A DNA stretch of 64,000 bases. Source: Caldithrix sp. (lineage in GTDB: Bacteria > KSB1 > UBA2214 > DYKH01). Each line of letters begins with the position of its first letter. Within the stretch, counting starts at the first letter, position 1. Under the pieces are notes generated by a model. The model was not told the DNA's origin. It searched no databases and saw nothing but the letters and a program-made list of their open reading frames with translations. The position numbers were made by a program, and so were the translations under genes. The stretch covers positions 4,299 to 68,298 of the forward strand of contig DYKH01000012.1 in NCBI GenBank assembly GCA_020722685.1. Reading direction: 5' to 3'. Positions 36,909 to 46,711 of this stretch are shown here, piece by piece.

Positions 36909-39900
36909 CTACCTGAATGCCGCCGTCACCTGCGCCCGGCCGGTATGGATGACGCGATCCCGTTCCGGCTCGTTGCGCCCGCTGTAGGAAAACGAAGCCT
37001 GAATGGTCTGGGACACGCGATAATCGAAACGCAAGTCCCAGCGCAGCGACGTGCCGAGACTTCGCCCGTTTGCCATTTCAAAGGGAATGACTCGTCCTTT
37101 CGGCTTGGCGTCCACAAAGCTCCATTCAATCTCACCGTGCACTCGCCCGCGACTTTGGAGCGCGTAGTTGACGCGTGGCGTCAGAGCATACGCGCGCACC
37201 TGCGTTGGAACTTCATAGATACGATCCTCTTCCCAGGACAGCCGGCCTTCGAGAGCGATTTCCAGAGGCGCTTTGGGACGGAAGGAAAAGTCTGTGCTCA
37301 CTTGGGTCGCGTACACGTCCCGGTTTTGCCGTCCGGCAAAAGCGAAGGTGCGTGAGGTGCGTTTGCTGACCAGCTCGGATTGCGAGCTCAATTTGTCCGT
37401 CATACGAGCAGTCAGCCGCGCCGAATTCTCGCGCTCGATGCGATCCTGGCCGCCTTCCAGATACTGATTGTTGGTTTCGTCCCGGCTGGAATGGCGCAGT
37501 CGCAACGAGAAATTCCGGTTGTGCTCGAGGAGAAACAAGTCCTGACGAAACTGCAAATTGCCAAAGATGGTCACGCCGGGTTGGCGGAAGCGGGAGAGAT
37601 TAAGAAGATAAATCTGCCAAACGTCCTTTTCCTGCGTGCGCTCCTCGATGGCCAGGTAAGTTTCCGAAGAAATGGCGGTGACAGCCTTGCGCCAGAGCTT
37701 CGGCCTCTTCGCTTGTTTCTGTCCGGCGAACAACCGGCTTGGCTCGAGGCGTAAGCGAGTGCTGGTTCTTAGCTCCACCACCGGAACCAGCTCGTCCGTC
37801 GTCAGCACGCGCAAAATGTAATCGCCGAGAGGATCGTTGACGTATTCCTGCAATTGTTCGTCGAAGCGATAGTTACCGTCGCCTTGACTCACCTTAATAT
37901 AGACGCGTTCCTTTTTGGCTGTAGCGGTATTGGAAATCTGGTAATTCAAATCAGCGTTGAGGGCGCGCTTCCATGGGCTATAGTTGGCGCGTACCTCCGC
38001 CAAATCGGTGGTCTTGTTTTCCGTAGCTGGATCGGCAAACTTGCGCTCGCGATGGGTAAATTCAACGCTGCCGGAGAAGGAGCCAAGCTGCTGCACGCGC
38101 AGGCCAAAGTTTTGCGTGGCGGCCGTGGACTTGTCGGCAAAGCGATCCTTGGCGACGTAGTCTTTGTCGTCCCGATAGGAAATCTTGGCCGAAGCCGACA
38201 GCTTGGCAATGGGCTGGAATTCCAAGCCGCCGGAGAAATTGTCGAACTTGAATCCCGTGTACAAGGAATCCGCCCAGTTCTCCTTTTTTAGCTCGCCTTC
38301 GTAATCAAAAATCGGCTTGAGTTTCCACAATTGAAACCCGGCGTGTCCCCGTTGGCGCAGCCAGTCGCCGGCGTTATTTTCCAGAGGCATTTCTTTCTGA
38401 ATGCGCTCGAGGCGATACTCGTACTCCGGCCAACGGTTGCGGAAGAAACGGTTCTGAACCTGCCAGCGATTGGAGTTGAATGTATCGCCTTTTTTAATGG
38501 CGCCCAGCTCTCCGCCAAAACTTAATCCGCGCATGGGCTCATAGCTGCCGTTGAATTCCCGCACCCATTCTCCGCGCTTGGCGGTAGAGGGCAGATCCCA
38601 ACGGCGATTGTACTCGATCTCGGTGGTGCGATCGATGTCCTGAAAGCGATTCTGCACCTGGCGCAGTTTTCCCGCTAATTGCAGCCGCCCCCAATTGACA
38701 CCGAACATTTTCAAGGAATCAGGTTTAAAAGTCAATGACCAATCCTGAGCAACGCCTTTGTTGTCGCCGTCATCGAGGTCGGAGTAGGTATTGGCGTCCA
38801 GATTGCTCATGGCGATTTCGCCGCGCAGACTGAGGGATCTCTTGGGCGCAAATTCCACTTCCCAATCGAGCAAGTCCTGACTGTGCGCCGGCGAAAGCAG
38901 AATGACCGGCGCATACCGTCCCTGTCCTTCGCCGACGTATTCGTAGATGCCCGCCCCTTGGTAGCGATAAGCGCCGTGGCCATCGCCGACGTCGGAAAAG
39001 GTGACCTGATAATCGCCCGAATCAGCCCCGGCATAGCGGTAGATTTCCAAAGTGTCATCCTTAACATAGCGGCCTTTACCTTGACCCACGAAAACCGCGC
39101 CGCTGATGGTCGCCTTTTGCAGGTCGTCGCCGGCTTGACGCAGGGCTTGTAGCCGATCGGAAGAGAGGGTGAAATCCAACGGATTTTCTTTGTCATCGGC
39201 CTCGCGAATGAGAGTCGCACCGAGCTTGAGCTTGCCTTCCCAAATCTTGGCTTGGGAGCGCCCGGCGTACAGATGGCGGCGGTACTTTTCGTCAGAGTAT
39301 TGAAAGTCCACCACGATGCGCGAATCGGCGGTGATCAGTCGCCGGCGGCTGAAGGTGACCTGCGCGGTAGAATAGTCGATGACATAGTCGTTGGTTTCGC
39401 CGCGCACCATTTGCTCGCCGTCGATGTAAACCCGTTCGGTGCCGGCGAGAACGATGATGTCGATTTGCCCACGGTCGCCTTTAAGCTGGTACGGACCTTG
39501 GTTGCCTTCCTGTCCCGACAGTTGCAGAGAAAAATATTTGCCGCGCGAAACCGCTCCGGACACCTCGGCAAAAAAATTATCCTTCTCCGCCTTGCCCATT
39601 GCGCCCTGGAGCTTACGGCTATAGCGGGCAAATTGCGAGCCGGTAAAATCCAGAGTGTAATCGCCCATGGTGGCGGACAGATTGGGCGCCTTGATTTGCA
39701 CAAAAACCTTGTCGATTTCCTGCAGATTTTGCGTTGTGCCCTCCGGCTGGATGGGCGTGCTTTGGTCGGTGAGAGCGGCCACCACCTCCACGTTCTCGGC
39801 CACTTTGCCGCTGACGTTAAAATTGAGGCTGGAATTGACCTTGAGTCCGCGATTGGTGCCAACGGTCACGCCGCGGGTGATGCTGCCGCTCTTGGTAAGC

Positions 39901-40337
39901 TGGCTGGCATAATCCTCCTCCGGACTGGTTTTGGGGCGCAGTGCGCCCGGCTCGGCAGGACTGGTGGGTGCCCCGAAGACTCGCTGCAAGAGCTTACGGT
40001 GGAAATAGCTTTTTTTGAGCGTGTACGGCAGTCGCTTGTAGAGCAGGCGGATCGGCACCCCTTCCGGGACAATCTCTATAAAGCGGATTTCTCCATCGAT
40101 ATAGTTCATCTCATAAGCCTGTTTGGGCTGCAACTGTCCGGCGAGGAATACCTGTTCGCTATCCTGAATGATTAAGCTGTCCGGCAGCAAATAAGGCCCC
40201 TTGCGGCCTTCGCCCATGATCACCAAATCTTTTTCAAAAAGGGAAATCGATTCGAGCTTGCCGGTCGACTGAGCCAAAAGGGGGAGAGGGTTTAACGCAA
40301 TGAGGAAAATTATTTGCTGCCAGGTTTTCATCCGCAT
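36909..40337 (-). CDS. Large outer-membrane protein, SprA-like
   Basis: The 1142-residue product has a signal peptide (WQQIIFLIALNPLPLLAQ) and a long series of alternating beta strands ending in a barrel-like C-terminal region. Near residues 170-235 it has SGSITRGVTVGTNRGLKVNS, TDQSTPIQPEGTTQNLQEID and ATMGDYTLDF. This order resembles the repeated motif of SprA, the type IX secretion channel of Bacteroidota, but the protein is about half SprA's length and no other type IX gene is near. I cannot name its function. The frame is open to 40577; ATG 40337 is chosen because the signal peptide follows directly. It sits between an NHL-repeat gene (25 bases) and an Omp85 gene (56 bases). Confidence 0.7.
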   Translation of the reverse strand: MRMKTWQQIIFLIALNPLPLLAQSTGKLESISLFEKDLVIMGEGRKGPYLLPDSLIIQDSEQVFLAGQLQPKQAYEMNYIDGEIRFIEIVPEGVPIRLLYKRLPYTLKKSYFHRKLLQRVFGAPTSPAEPGALRPKTSPEEDYASQLTKSGSITRGVTVGTNRGLKVNSSLNFNVSGKVAENVEVVAALTDQSTPIQPEGTTQNLQEIDKVFVQIKAPNLSATMGDYTLDFTGSQFARYSRKLQGAMGKAEKDNFFAEVSGAVSRGKYFSLQLSGQEGNQGPYQLKGDRGQIDIIVLAGTERVYIDGEQMVRGETNDYVIDYSTAQVTFSRRRLITADSRIVVDFQYSDEKYRRHLYAGRSQAKIWEGKLKLGATLIREADDKENPLDFTLSSDRLQALRQAGDDLQKATISGAVFVGQGKGRYVKDDTLEIYRYAGADSGDYQVTFSDVGDGHGAYRYQGAGIYEYVGEGQGRYAPVILLSPAHSQDLLDWEVEFAPKRSLSLRGEIAMSNLDANTYSDLDDGDNKGVAQDWSLTFKPDSLKMFGVNWGRLQLAGKLRQVQNRFQDIDRTTEIEYNRRWDLPSTAKRGEWVREFNGSYEPMRGLSFGGELGAIKKGDTFNSNRWQVQNRFFRNRWPEYEYRLERIQKEMPLENNAGDWLRQRGHAGFQLWKLKPIFDYEGELKKENWADSLYTGFKFDNFSGGLEFQPIAKLSASAKISYRDDKDYVAKDRFADKSTAATQNFGLRVQQLGSFSGSVEFTHRERKFADPATENKTTDLAEVRANYSPWKRALNADLNYQISNTATAKKERVYIKVSQGDGNYRFDEQLQEYVNDPLGDYILRVLTTDELVPVVELRTSTRLRLEPSRLFAGQKQAKRPKLWRKAVTAISSETYLAIEERTQEKDVWQIYLLNLSRFRQPGVTIFGNLQFRQDLFLLEHNRNFSLRLRHSSRDETNNQYLEGGQDRIERENSARLTARMTDKLSSQSELVSKRTSRTFAFAGRQNRDVYATQVSTDFSFRPKAPLEIALEGRLSWEEDRIYEVPTQVRAYALTPRVNYALQSRGRVHGEIEWSFVDAKPKGRVIPFEMANGRSLGTSLRWDLRFDYRVSQTIQASFSYSGRNEPERDRVIHTGRAQVTAAFR

Positions 40338-40362
40338 CTTCGTTATTCGAAAACTTTCATCC

Positions 40363-41340
40363 CTAAGGAGTGCCTGACAGCCGCAACTCAAAAACTTGCA
40401 CACGATGGTTGTCCGTATCCGCCACAAACAGCCGATTTTGATGAACGGCCACATCGCTTGGACGGTCGAAGGCGCCCAACTTATCGCCATGTGAGCCCAA
40501 ATGCATAACCGGTCGACCATTCGGATCAAATGCCACAATCTGATCCAGCCCAGAATCGGCGACAAAAAGATAGCCATCCACAGAAACGCAGAGTCCCGTT
40601 GGCTTGGAAAGAACGTTCTCCCCGCAGGAGGAAAGGTAATTGCCGTAATAATCGAACAACAGGACCAGTCCTAACTGGCTGTCGGCGACGTATATCTTGT
40701 CGGTTCTGGAGATGAACGTTTGCACCGGGTCGGCCAAGTCGCCTTGACCCCAGTCATAGTCTCCGAAACTGACTTCAGGGTCGCGGAGGGAATTTAGCTT
40801 GAGGATTCTTTTGTTTTCACTGTCCACAATGAAAAGGTCGCCGTGAATGCTGATACTGACCGAGCGCGGAAAACCGAATTGCAGCTTTTCCGACCAGGTG
40901 GGATCGGAAACATAAGAAGCGATCCAATTCAAGTCTTTGTCATATTGTTCGATGCGGCGGTTCTCATAGTCAGCCACATAAACGTCCAGCCCATTCTCCG
41001 CACAAATGTCCACCGGGCGGTGGAACTGTTCGTGTTCCCAGCCGAAGCCGCCGATGAAGGCGAGCAACTTACCCTTGCCGTCGAACTTTTGGATGCGGTT
41101 GTTGCCGGTGTCGGCCACATAGATATTTCCTTTTGGATCCGTAGAAATGCCGAGGGGACTACTAAACTGGCCGGGCGCTTCGCCTTTTTGGCCGAAGGAA
41201 AAGATCAATTTTGCTTGAATGGTAGAGGTGGAATCTACCGAGAGGAGGGGCGCACTGCCCCCGAGAAATAACATTGGGATGACATAAAGCGACCGCGTCC
41301 CAATCCATCGACTGGGAGAAATCCCTGAGTGGTTTTTCAT
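40363..41340 (-). CDS. NHL-repeat beta-propeller protein, exported
   Basis: From ATG 41340, with GGGAA upstream, the 325-residue product has a hydrophobic N-terminal segment (SLYVIPMLFLGGSAPLL) and about six NHL repeats. These have the pattern PLGISTDPKGNIYVADTGNN and PTGLCVSVDGYLFVADSGLD. NHL propellers bind proteins, RNA or ligands; a periplasmic scaffold is likely. It is first in a run with the SprA-like and Omp85 genes, which suggests that it serves the same envelope assembly. The frame is open to 41397 without support. Confidence 0.85.
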   Translation of the reverse strand: MKNHSGISPSRWIGTRSLYVIPMLFLGGSAPLLSVDSTSTIQAKLIFSFGQKGEAPGQFSSPLGISTDPKGNIYVADTGNNRIQKFDGKGKLLAFIGGFGWEHEQFHRPVDICAENGLDVYVADYENRRIEQYDKDLNWIASYVSDPTWSEKLQFGFPRSVSISIHGDLFIVDSENKRILKLNSLRDPEVSFGDYDWGQGDLADPVQTFISRTDKIYVADSQLGLVLLFDYYGNYLSSCGENVLSKPTGLCVSVDGYLFVADSGLDQIVAFDPNGRPVMHLGSHGDKLGAFDRPSDVAVHQNRLFVADTDNHRVQVFELRLSGTP

Positions 41341-41463
41341 AGAGCGTTCCCATATTATTGGGTGGAGACATTTTGTTGGCTGTGGCGAATCCACCAACGT
41401 TCGATAGCCTCAGCGATTAGCCTATACTGCCGTAAACCTTAGAATGCAGAAGGGATAAAAATG

Positions 41464-41490
41464 AAAAAACCCGAATCGGATCGGGCTTTT
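41464..41490 (-). terminator. Terminator on the minus strand
   Basis: Read on the minus strand: AAAAGCCCGA, a 6-base loop, TCGGGTTTTTTC. The stem has one G-U pair and is followed by a T run. It would end the transcript of the membrane-protein gene at 41551. Confidence 0.8.
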
Positions 41491-41550
41491 CGGGCATGCC
41501 GGCAAATCGCATCTGTTACGGAGTGAATGAACCTCATCAAGGTACAATGG

Positions 41551-42072
41551 CTATCTCTTGCTGTCAAAATAATGCAAGAGATGTCTTTCGCTGGGATAGA
41601 CGACATGGCCGAAAGATCGCCTCAACTCACTGCATTTTCGCCAGCGCTTATACGCGGCCTTAAGGGCATTGTCATTTCTTGTGAGCGCATTGAGGGTGAA
41701 GGCCGGCAATTCCGTTCCGCCGTTTTCCTTCTCATGCTCTAGAATCTTGTCCAGCGCATACATCTGCTCGGCTTTTAGCCCTCGTTTGATATAATCGTCA
41801 TTGTTCGGATCCGTGTCGTAGATGAAAGGCGATATGGGTGGTTTCGGTCGCAGAATGCTCTGGATGATATCCCTAATCGTAGAGCCGAGTGGCTGTTTTC
41901 TAACTTTGTCCCAAGCAAAGGTTGCTACAACCGCGATGGCGATGTATACAATGCCATAGGTGGCGAGTTTCTTAAAGTCGATTTTTTGATTGCGGAGAAG
42001 AAGGACGATGAGAATCAGGGCGACAAAGCCGAGGGCATAAATTGCATAACCGGAGCCAAACAATCTTGACAT
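41551..42072 (-). CDS. Membrane protein of unknown function
   Basis: I do not recognise this 173-residue protein. Two hydrophobic helices (about 8-26 and 36-53) are followed by a soluble, charged domain of about 115 residues. The start ATG at 42072 has a weak GGGA upstream. A terminator follows, so it may be a single-gene unit, divergent from the NlpC/P60 gene. Confidence 0.6.
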   Translation of the reverse strand: MSRLFGSGYAIYALGFVALILIVLLLRNQKIDFKKLATYGIVYIAIAVVATFAWDKVRKQPLGSTIRDIIQSILRPKPPISPFIYDTDPNNDDYIKRGLKAEQMYALDKILEHEKENGGTELPAFTLNALTRNDNALKAAYKRWRKCSELRRSFGHVVYPSERHLLHYFDSKR

Positions 42073-42478
42073 GGTGCATTCCCGAAAGGTTTGGTTTATT
42101 CGTTCGTCAAGAAAAGGATTTCATCATCCTCGGCCGCTTCCCCGCAAGGGAGACTTTCACCGCCGCCATTGGATGCAAATCAGAAGGGCTTGTCCCTTTG
42201 CTGCATGATTCACTTGTTATAATTCGCGGTGAATTTATAGGTAAACAAGCCAAAAGTCAAGCAAAAACTCAGTTGTCATTGGGCAAATAAGAAACGATAA
42301 CGACCGGGCTGTTGCAGCATAGAGGCATTAGTACGATCAATCCCCTTCCTCGCGGAACTGCTCCACGGCGGTGGGCGAGACCAATATGGCCACAAATTTT
42401 GCTTGTAACTTTAACCGCTTTCCGCTAACTTGGCTTGGCTAAGTGTGATAGTCTTCGCCTGACTCGAATACGAATAGA
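42073..42478. other. Divergent intergenic region
   Basis: About 405 bases between the membrane-protein gene (minus) and the NlpC/P60 gene (plus). I see no gene, hairpin or convincing promoter pair in it. Confidence 0.4.
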
Positions 42479-43075
42479 ATGGGAAAGTACAACAGACCGG
42501 TTTATGCAATTTGCTGCGCATGCTTGTTAATGGGAGCCCATTGCAGCATCCATCCGGACCCACGTTACCGGCCCGAAGCTCTTGACCAAGAAAACTCCGC
42601 TCTCTTCGAGGGGAGCGAGCTGGAGCGCCAAAGGATGGAGGAGTTGGCCAAGAGTGATTCACGGCTTTTGAGTTCCGATTCGTATGGCCTCGATCCGCAA
42701 GTCTATGCTCGCTTCAAGAAGGAGATACAAAGCTTCTGGCAGGCGCCGTACCAATGGGGTGGGCAACTTCCTTCGGGAGCGGATTGCTCAGGACTGGTAA
42801 GGACTTTATACCAGCGTGCGGCCAATGTCGCTCTACCACATAAAACGGAGAGGCTTTTTGAATTCGGAAAAGCGATTTCGGTGCGGAATGTCGCATTTGC
42901 TGATTTGCTTTTCTTTAGCGATAACCGGCATCGAACTCCTACGCACGTCGGCTTTTATATCGACAAGGGGTTTTTCCTGCACGCCTCCTCCAGCCGGGGA
43001 GTGACTTTGGCAAGGCTGCAAGACTCGCCGTATGCGGACACTTTCATTGCGGCGAGAAGGATGATTGAACGCTGA
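42479..43075 (+). CDS. NlpC/P60-family peptidoglycan hydrolase
   Basis: The 198-residue protein cuts peptide stems of peptidoglycan (family role). The catalytic triad is visible: Cys103 (SGADCSGLVRTLY), His156 (THVGFYID) and His168 (FFLHASSSRGV). The N-terminus is a signal peptide ending LLMGAHC, which resembles a lipobox but has His just before the cysteine, so lipidation is uncertain. No Shine-Dalgarno is seen at the ATG. The RNA methyltransferase gene begins 12 bases downstream. Confidence 0.88.
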   Translation: MGKYNRPVYAICCACLLMGAHCSIHPDPRYRPEALDQENSALFEGSELERQRMEELAKSDSRLLSSDSYGLDPQVYARFKKEIQSFWQAPYQWGGQLPSGADCSGLVRTLYQRAANVALPHKTERLFEFGKAISVRNVAFADLLFFSDNRHRTPTHVGFYIDKGFFLHASSSRGVTLARLQDSPYADTFIAARRMIER

Positions 43076-43087
43076 GCTTGGAATTTG

Positions 43088-44521
43088 ATGATCAAACCCG
43101 AAAACCCTACAGTACAAAAGGGTCAGGAAATAGACCTTGACATCGACGGTTTGGCTTTTGGAGGTCAAGGCATCGGTCGGTTTAATGATATGGTGGTATT
43201 CGTCGATCGAGCAATCCCGGGGCAACGTATCCGTGCGCGCGTGTACAGGCTTAGACAAAGCTATGCCGAAGCCAGACTGCTGGAAGTGGTGCGGCAGTCA
43301 TCGCTGTACACCGAGCCGGCCTGCACGCATTTTGGCGAATGCGGCGGATGTGCATTGCAGCATTTGGAGTACGTCGAGCAGATCAAAGCAAAACGCGAGC
43401 AGGTATGCGACTCGCTGGAACGACTGGGCGGCTTTGCCGGAGTAGAGGTGGCGGCAACCTTGCCGTCTCCGGACGTCTATTTCTATCGCAACAAGATGGA
43501 ATTTTCTTTTTCCCGGCAGCGTTGGCTATCTCCAACCGAAATGGAGTCGATTGAGCAGGCTGCGGATGAAAGTGTGTTTCTCGGTTTGCATGCCAAGCGA
43601 TTTTACGACAAGATTGTTCATGTTGACGACTGTTTCTTGCTGCATCCGAAAACCAACGAGATTATGCGTGAGGTCCGGGAGTTTGCGCGCAGGAGTGGCT
43701 TGCCTGCCTACAGCACCCTGAGTCACGACGGCTTCTGGCGCTTTTTGGTGATGCGTCACGCCAAAAGCACGGACGAGTTGATGGTCAACCTGATCGTCTC
43801 GCACTACGATTCCGATCTGGCGTCCGATTTTACCAGACTAATTTCCTCCCGGTTTGCGGAGGTGTCCAGCTTGCTGTACAGCGTATCCACAAGCAGGGCC
43901 GGCGTGGCCTTTGCTGAAAAGGAATACCTGTTGGCCGGCAAGAGGTGTATCGTTGAAAAAATCGGACGTCTCGAATTCGAAATCTCCAGCGGCTCGTTTT
44001 TTCAAACCAACAGCCGCCAGGCGCAACGACTTTACGAAGTTGTTGTGGATTACGCCCAGTTGAGCGACAGCGAAACCGTCTATGATCTCTACTGCGGCGC
44101 CGGTACCATTTCGCTCTACTTGAGTGATCGAGCTAAGCGGGTGATAGGTTTTGAAGCGGTGGAGTCTGCTATAGCGGATGCGCGGCGAAATGCGCGGCGA
44201 AACGGCATCAATAACTGCGAGTTCGTGCTCGGCGATTTGCGCGACCGGCTTTCGGAAACGGAGAGAGTGCTTGCCGAATTTGGTAAGCCGGATGTTCTGA
44301 TTATCGATCCACCGCGCGGCGGCATGCATCCTAAAACTGTACAGGCGGTATTGAAGCTGAGCCCCCAGCGCATCGTACACGTGTCCTGCAATCCCACGAC
44401 CTTGGCCCGCGATTTGAAAATTCTGTGTGAGTCCCAGTACCGTTTAGTCAAGGTGCAGCCGGTGGATATGTTTCCTCATACGGCCCACATCGAAGTGGTC
44501 GCCAAGCTGGGAAAAAAGTGA
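43088..44521 (+). CDS. rlmD: 23S rRNA (uracil-5-)-methyltransferase, RlmD/RumA type
   Basis: The 477-residue protein has a TRAM domain at the N-terminus, an iron-sulfur cluster motif with Cys79, Cys85, Cys88 (CTHFGECGGC) and Cys182, and a SAM-dependent methyltransferase domain (YDLYCGAGTISL). The catalytic Cys lies in VSCNPTTLARD and the catalytic base in TAHIEVVA. It methylates C5 of uridine in rRNA; which position (1939 or 747) cannot be told from sequence. The ATG at 43088 is preferred over a TTG one codon before. Confidence 0.9.
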   Translation: MIKPENPTVQKGQEIDLDIDGLAFGGQGIGRFNDMVVFVDRAIPGQRIRARVYRLRQSYAEARLLEVVRQSSLYTEPACTHFGECGGCALQHLEYVEQIKAKREQVCDSLERLGGFAGVEVAATLPSPDVYFYRNKMEFSFSRQRWLSPTEMESIEQAADESVFLGLHAKRFYDKIVHVDDCFLLHPKTNEIMREVREFARRSGLPAYSTLSHDGFWRFLVMRHAKSTDELMVNLIVSHYDSDLASDFTRLISSRFAEVSSLLYSVSTSRAGVAFAEKEYLLAGKRCIVEKIGRLEFEISSGSFFQTNSRQAQRLYEVVVDYAQLSDSETVYDLYCGAGTISLYLSDRAKRVIGFEAVESAIADARRNARRNGINNCEFVLGDLRDRLSETERVLAEFGKPDVLIIDPPRGGMHPKTVQAVLKLSPQRIVHVSCNPTTLARDLKILCESQYRLVKVQPVDMFPHTAHIEVVAKLGKK

Positions 44522-44674
44522 TCATAGGAACCAGTCAAGAATGGTGTTAGAAACTTGCATGCTTCGGGCGAAATGCCGGAAAACCAATTTTCGGATTAGC
44601 ATTGTTTGTCGGCCCAAGTTAGGCCTGCAGGACTGTCATATCCTTTCTCAGTCAAAAGAAAAAGGAGGTGCGAA

Positions 44675-45175
44675 TTGTCAGAAGATAAGAGTGTCAACGT
44701 TGTCACAGTCATGATCGAGATCCCCAAGGGAAGTCGCAACAAGTACGAGTATGACAAAGAGAAAAAGATGCTCAAGTTTGACCGCATGTTATTTTCGGCG
44801 GTCCACTATCCCAGCGATTACGGTTTCATCCTGAACACGTTGGCGGAGGATGGCGATCCTTTGGATGCGCTGGTGCTGGTTTGGGAGCCAACGTTCCCCG
44901 GCTGCTTGATCGACGCCATTCCTGTAGGCCTGTTCAAGATGTGGGACGAAAAGGGACCCGATCAAAAGATTCTGTGCGTGCCCGTTTTAGATCCACTTTG
45001 GAATCACATCGAGCGTTTGGAAGATTTGCCACCGCATTTGCTGAAGGAGATCGAGCACTTTTTCAGTATCTATAAAGATCTGGAAGAAAAGAAAACCGGC
45101 ATCGAAGGCTGGGAAGACCGCGAAGCCGCGTTACGAGTAATCCAAGAAGCCCAGCAGAGATACCAGACCAAATGA
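44675..45175 (+). CDS. ppa: Inorganic pyrophosphatase (family I)
   Basis: The enzyme hydrolyses pyrophosphate from biosynthetic reactions in the cytoplasm. The 166 residues show IEIPKGSRNKYEYDK, FSAVHYPSDYGF and the metal-binding signature DGDPLDALVL (Asp59, Asp61, Asp64). The start is TTG at 44675: AGGAGG lies exactly six bases upstream and the length then fits the family (about 170). An ATG at 44606 would add 23 unrelated residues and place the Shine-Dalgarno inside the gene. Confidence 0.95.
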   Translation: MSEDKSVNVVTVMIEIPKGSRNKYEYDKEKKMLKFDRMLFSAVHYPSDYGFILNTLAEDGDPLDALVLVWEPTFPGCLIDAIPVGLFKMWDEKGPDQKILCVPVLDPLWNHIERLEDLPPHLLKEIEHFFSIYKDLEEKKTGIEGWEDREAALRVIQEAQQRYQTK

Positions 45176-45324
45176 GTCCTTTTTTGCTCAAGGCGTTGGT
45201 GTCATTTGAGAGTCAAGGGACGAATCCAGAGTCTCAAGCTGACGCAGAGGTCGAGCGCTTTCTGCTAAGGAACGAATGAAACTCTTTCATAACAATCGAA
45301 GCTTGAAAGGGACCAAAACGCACA

Positions 45325-46302
45325 ATGTCACAAACTACGATCGCTTTGATAGTCTTTAATATTTTCATCCTGGCAATGCTGGCCTTGGATTTAGGCGTTT
45401 TCCATCGCACCGGCAAGGTTGTGTCCATCAAGGAGTCGCTCGTTTGGAGCGTCATCTGGACGTTGTTGGCTCTTGTCTTTAACGTCGGCATATACTTCTG
45501 GCAAGGATCGCAAAATGCGCTGAATTTTTTTACCGGCTATCTCATCGAACGCTCCTTGAGCATCGACAACCTTTTTGTCTTCCTAATGATTTTCACCTAT
45601 TTCAGAGTGCCGGCGCAGTATCAGCACAGCGTGCTCCTGTGGGGCATACTGGGTGCGTTGGTCATGCGGGCGATCTTCATCGCCACCGGCATCACCTTGA
45701 TCGAAAAATTTCACTGGGCTATTTATATGTTCGGTGGTTTTTTGGTTCTCACCGGAATTCGCATGGCCGTCGGCAAGGACAAAGAGATCCATCCCGAACG
45801 GAATCTGGTGCTGAGGATTTTTCGCCGCTTGGTGCCGGTGACCAAGCGTTACAAAAGGGGGAAATTTTTTGTTCACCGAGGCATACGGATTTGGGCCACT
45901 CCGCTCTTCATCGTTTTGCTGGTGATTGAGACCAGCGATGTGATTTTTGCAGTAGATTCGATTCCGGCGATTCTCGCTATCACCACCGATCCGTTCATTG
46001 TCTACAGCTCCAACGTCTTTGCTCTGTTGGGATTACGTGCTCTTTACTTTGCTTTGGCCGGCATTATGCAAATCTTTCACTATCTGCACTACGGACTGGC
46101 GGTGATTCTTGTCTTTATCGGCACGAAAATGCTAGTGTCGGATCTTGTCCATATCCCTGTTAGCATTGCTTTAAGTGTCGTCGGCGTAGTGCTGGTTGCC
46201 TCTATTGCCGCATCGGCGGTTCTGCCACAACGCAGAGAAAGTGCCCTTGTCGCGGCAGATGATGCGCGGACACGAAATGCTAATCCGAGCCAAAGGAAAT
46301 AG
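45325..46302 (+). CDS. TerC-family membrane protein
   Basis: The 325-residue integral membrane protein has about eight helices. It carries the conserved acidic motifs YLIERSLSIDNLFVF and ETSDVIFAVDSIPAILA of the TerC/Alx family, members of which export manganese or act in metal supply to secreted proteins. A loop rich in Arg and Lys lies near residue 165-180. A spaced AAAGGGA precedes the ATG. I looked for a manganese (yybP-ykoY) riboswitch in the 149-base leader and did not recognise one. A hairpin follows the stop codon. Confidence 0.92.
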   Translation: MSQTTIALIVFNIFILAMLALDLGVFHRTGKVVSIKESLVWSVIWTLLALVFNVGIYFWQGSQNALNFFTGYLIERSLSIDNLFVFLMIFTYFRVPAQYQHSVLLWGILGALVMRAIFIATGITLIEKFHWAIYMFGGFLVLTGIRMAVGKDKEIHPERNLVLRIFRRLVPVTKRYKRGKFFVHRGIRIWATPLFIVLLVIETSDVIFAVDSIPAILAITTDPFIVYSSNVFALLGLRALYFALAGIMQIFHYLHYGLAVILVFIGTKMLVSDLVHIPVSIALSVVGVVLVASIAASAVLPQRRESALVAADDARTRNANPSQRK

Positions 46303-46310
46303 GCAGACGG

Positions 46311-46376
46311 ATCAACGAGGAGCGCTGAGTGCAGTGGTACGGGATGAGGGGGCGGCAAACCTTAGCGCTCGTTGAT
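46311..46376. other. Long-range hairpin after the TerC gene
   Basis: ATCAACGAG (46311-46319) pairs perfectly with CTCGTTGAT (46368-46376), and GCGCT/AGCGC next to it extends the stem with a bulge. The loop is about 40 bases. It starts eight bases after the stop codon and has no T run, so it may protect the mRNA end rather than terminate. Confidence 0.45.
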
Positions 46377-46576
46377 AAATGCAGCGCCCGGCTGGTTCCG
46401 ATCATTCTTGAATCCGATCAGATTTGGCGGCTGGCCCCTTCGCGACTCCAAGCGCCGCAACGAGCTTTCGCGAAAGTCCTTCAAGATGAGCCCTGCCGAG
46501 ACTTGCTGACAAATAAAGACTCTCAAAATCCCGTAAGACTTCACTCACAGGAGGGTTGAAAACCTATATGGGCAGC

Positions 46577-46605
46577 AAAGGAGATTCTGGCATGCGCCGG
46601 AATGA
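46577..46605. repeat. Fragment of palindromic repeat family 1
   Basis: AAAGGAGATTCTGGCATGCG followed by CCGGAATGA matches one arm of the repeats at 5651 and 9491 (AAAGGAGATTCCTGCATCCG), with compensating changes in the palindrome. Confidence 0.5.
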
Positions 46606-46683
46606 GCCGATGGCAGGGGGACGCCTACGGATGCGGGCATCTCCACCCAAAAGTGACATATTAAAAAATTCCAGAAAAAACTA

Positions 46684-46711
46684 TTGACAAAGTCAAAATA
46701 ATTTAGAAAAT
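46684..46711 (+). promoter_or_regulatory. Promoter-like palindrome
   Basis: A perfect TTGACA box is part of the palindrome TTGAC-AAA-GTCAA. GAAAAT follows at 16 bases (46706-46711). The surrounding DNA is strongly A/T-rich. No protein gene starts close downstream. Confidence 0.35.

Noticed and set aside
45176..45324. Possible manganese (yybP-ykoY) riboswitch before the TerC gene
   Set aside because: The conserved segments of that riboswitch were not found; only a weak TTGAGA/TCTCAA pairing is present.
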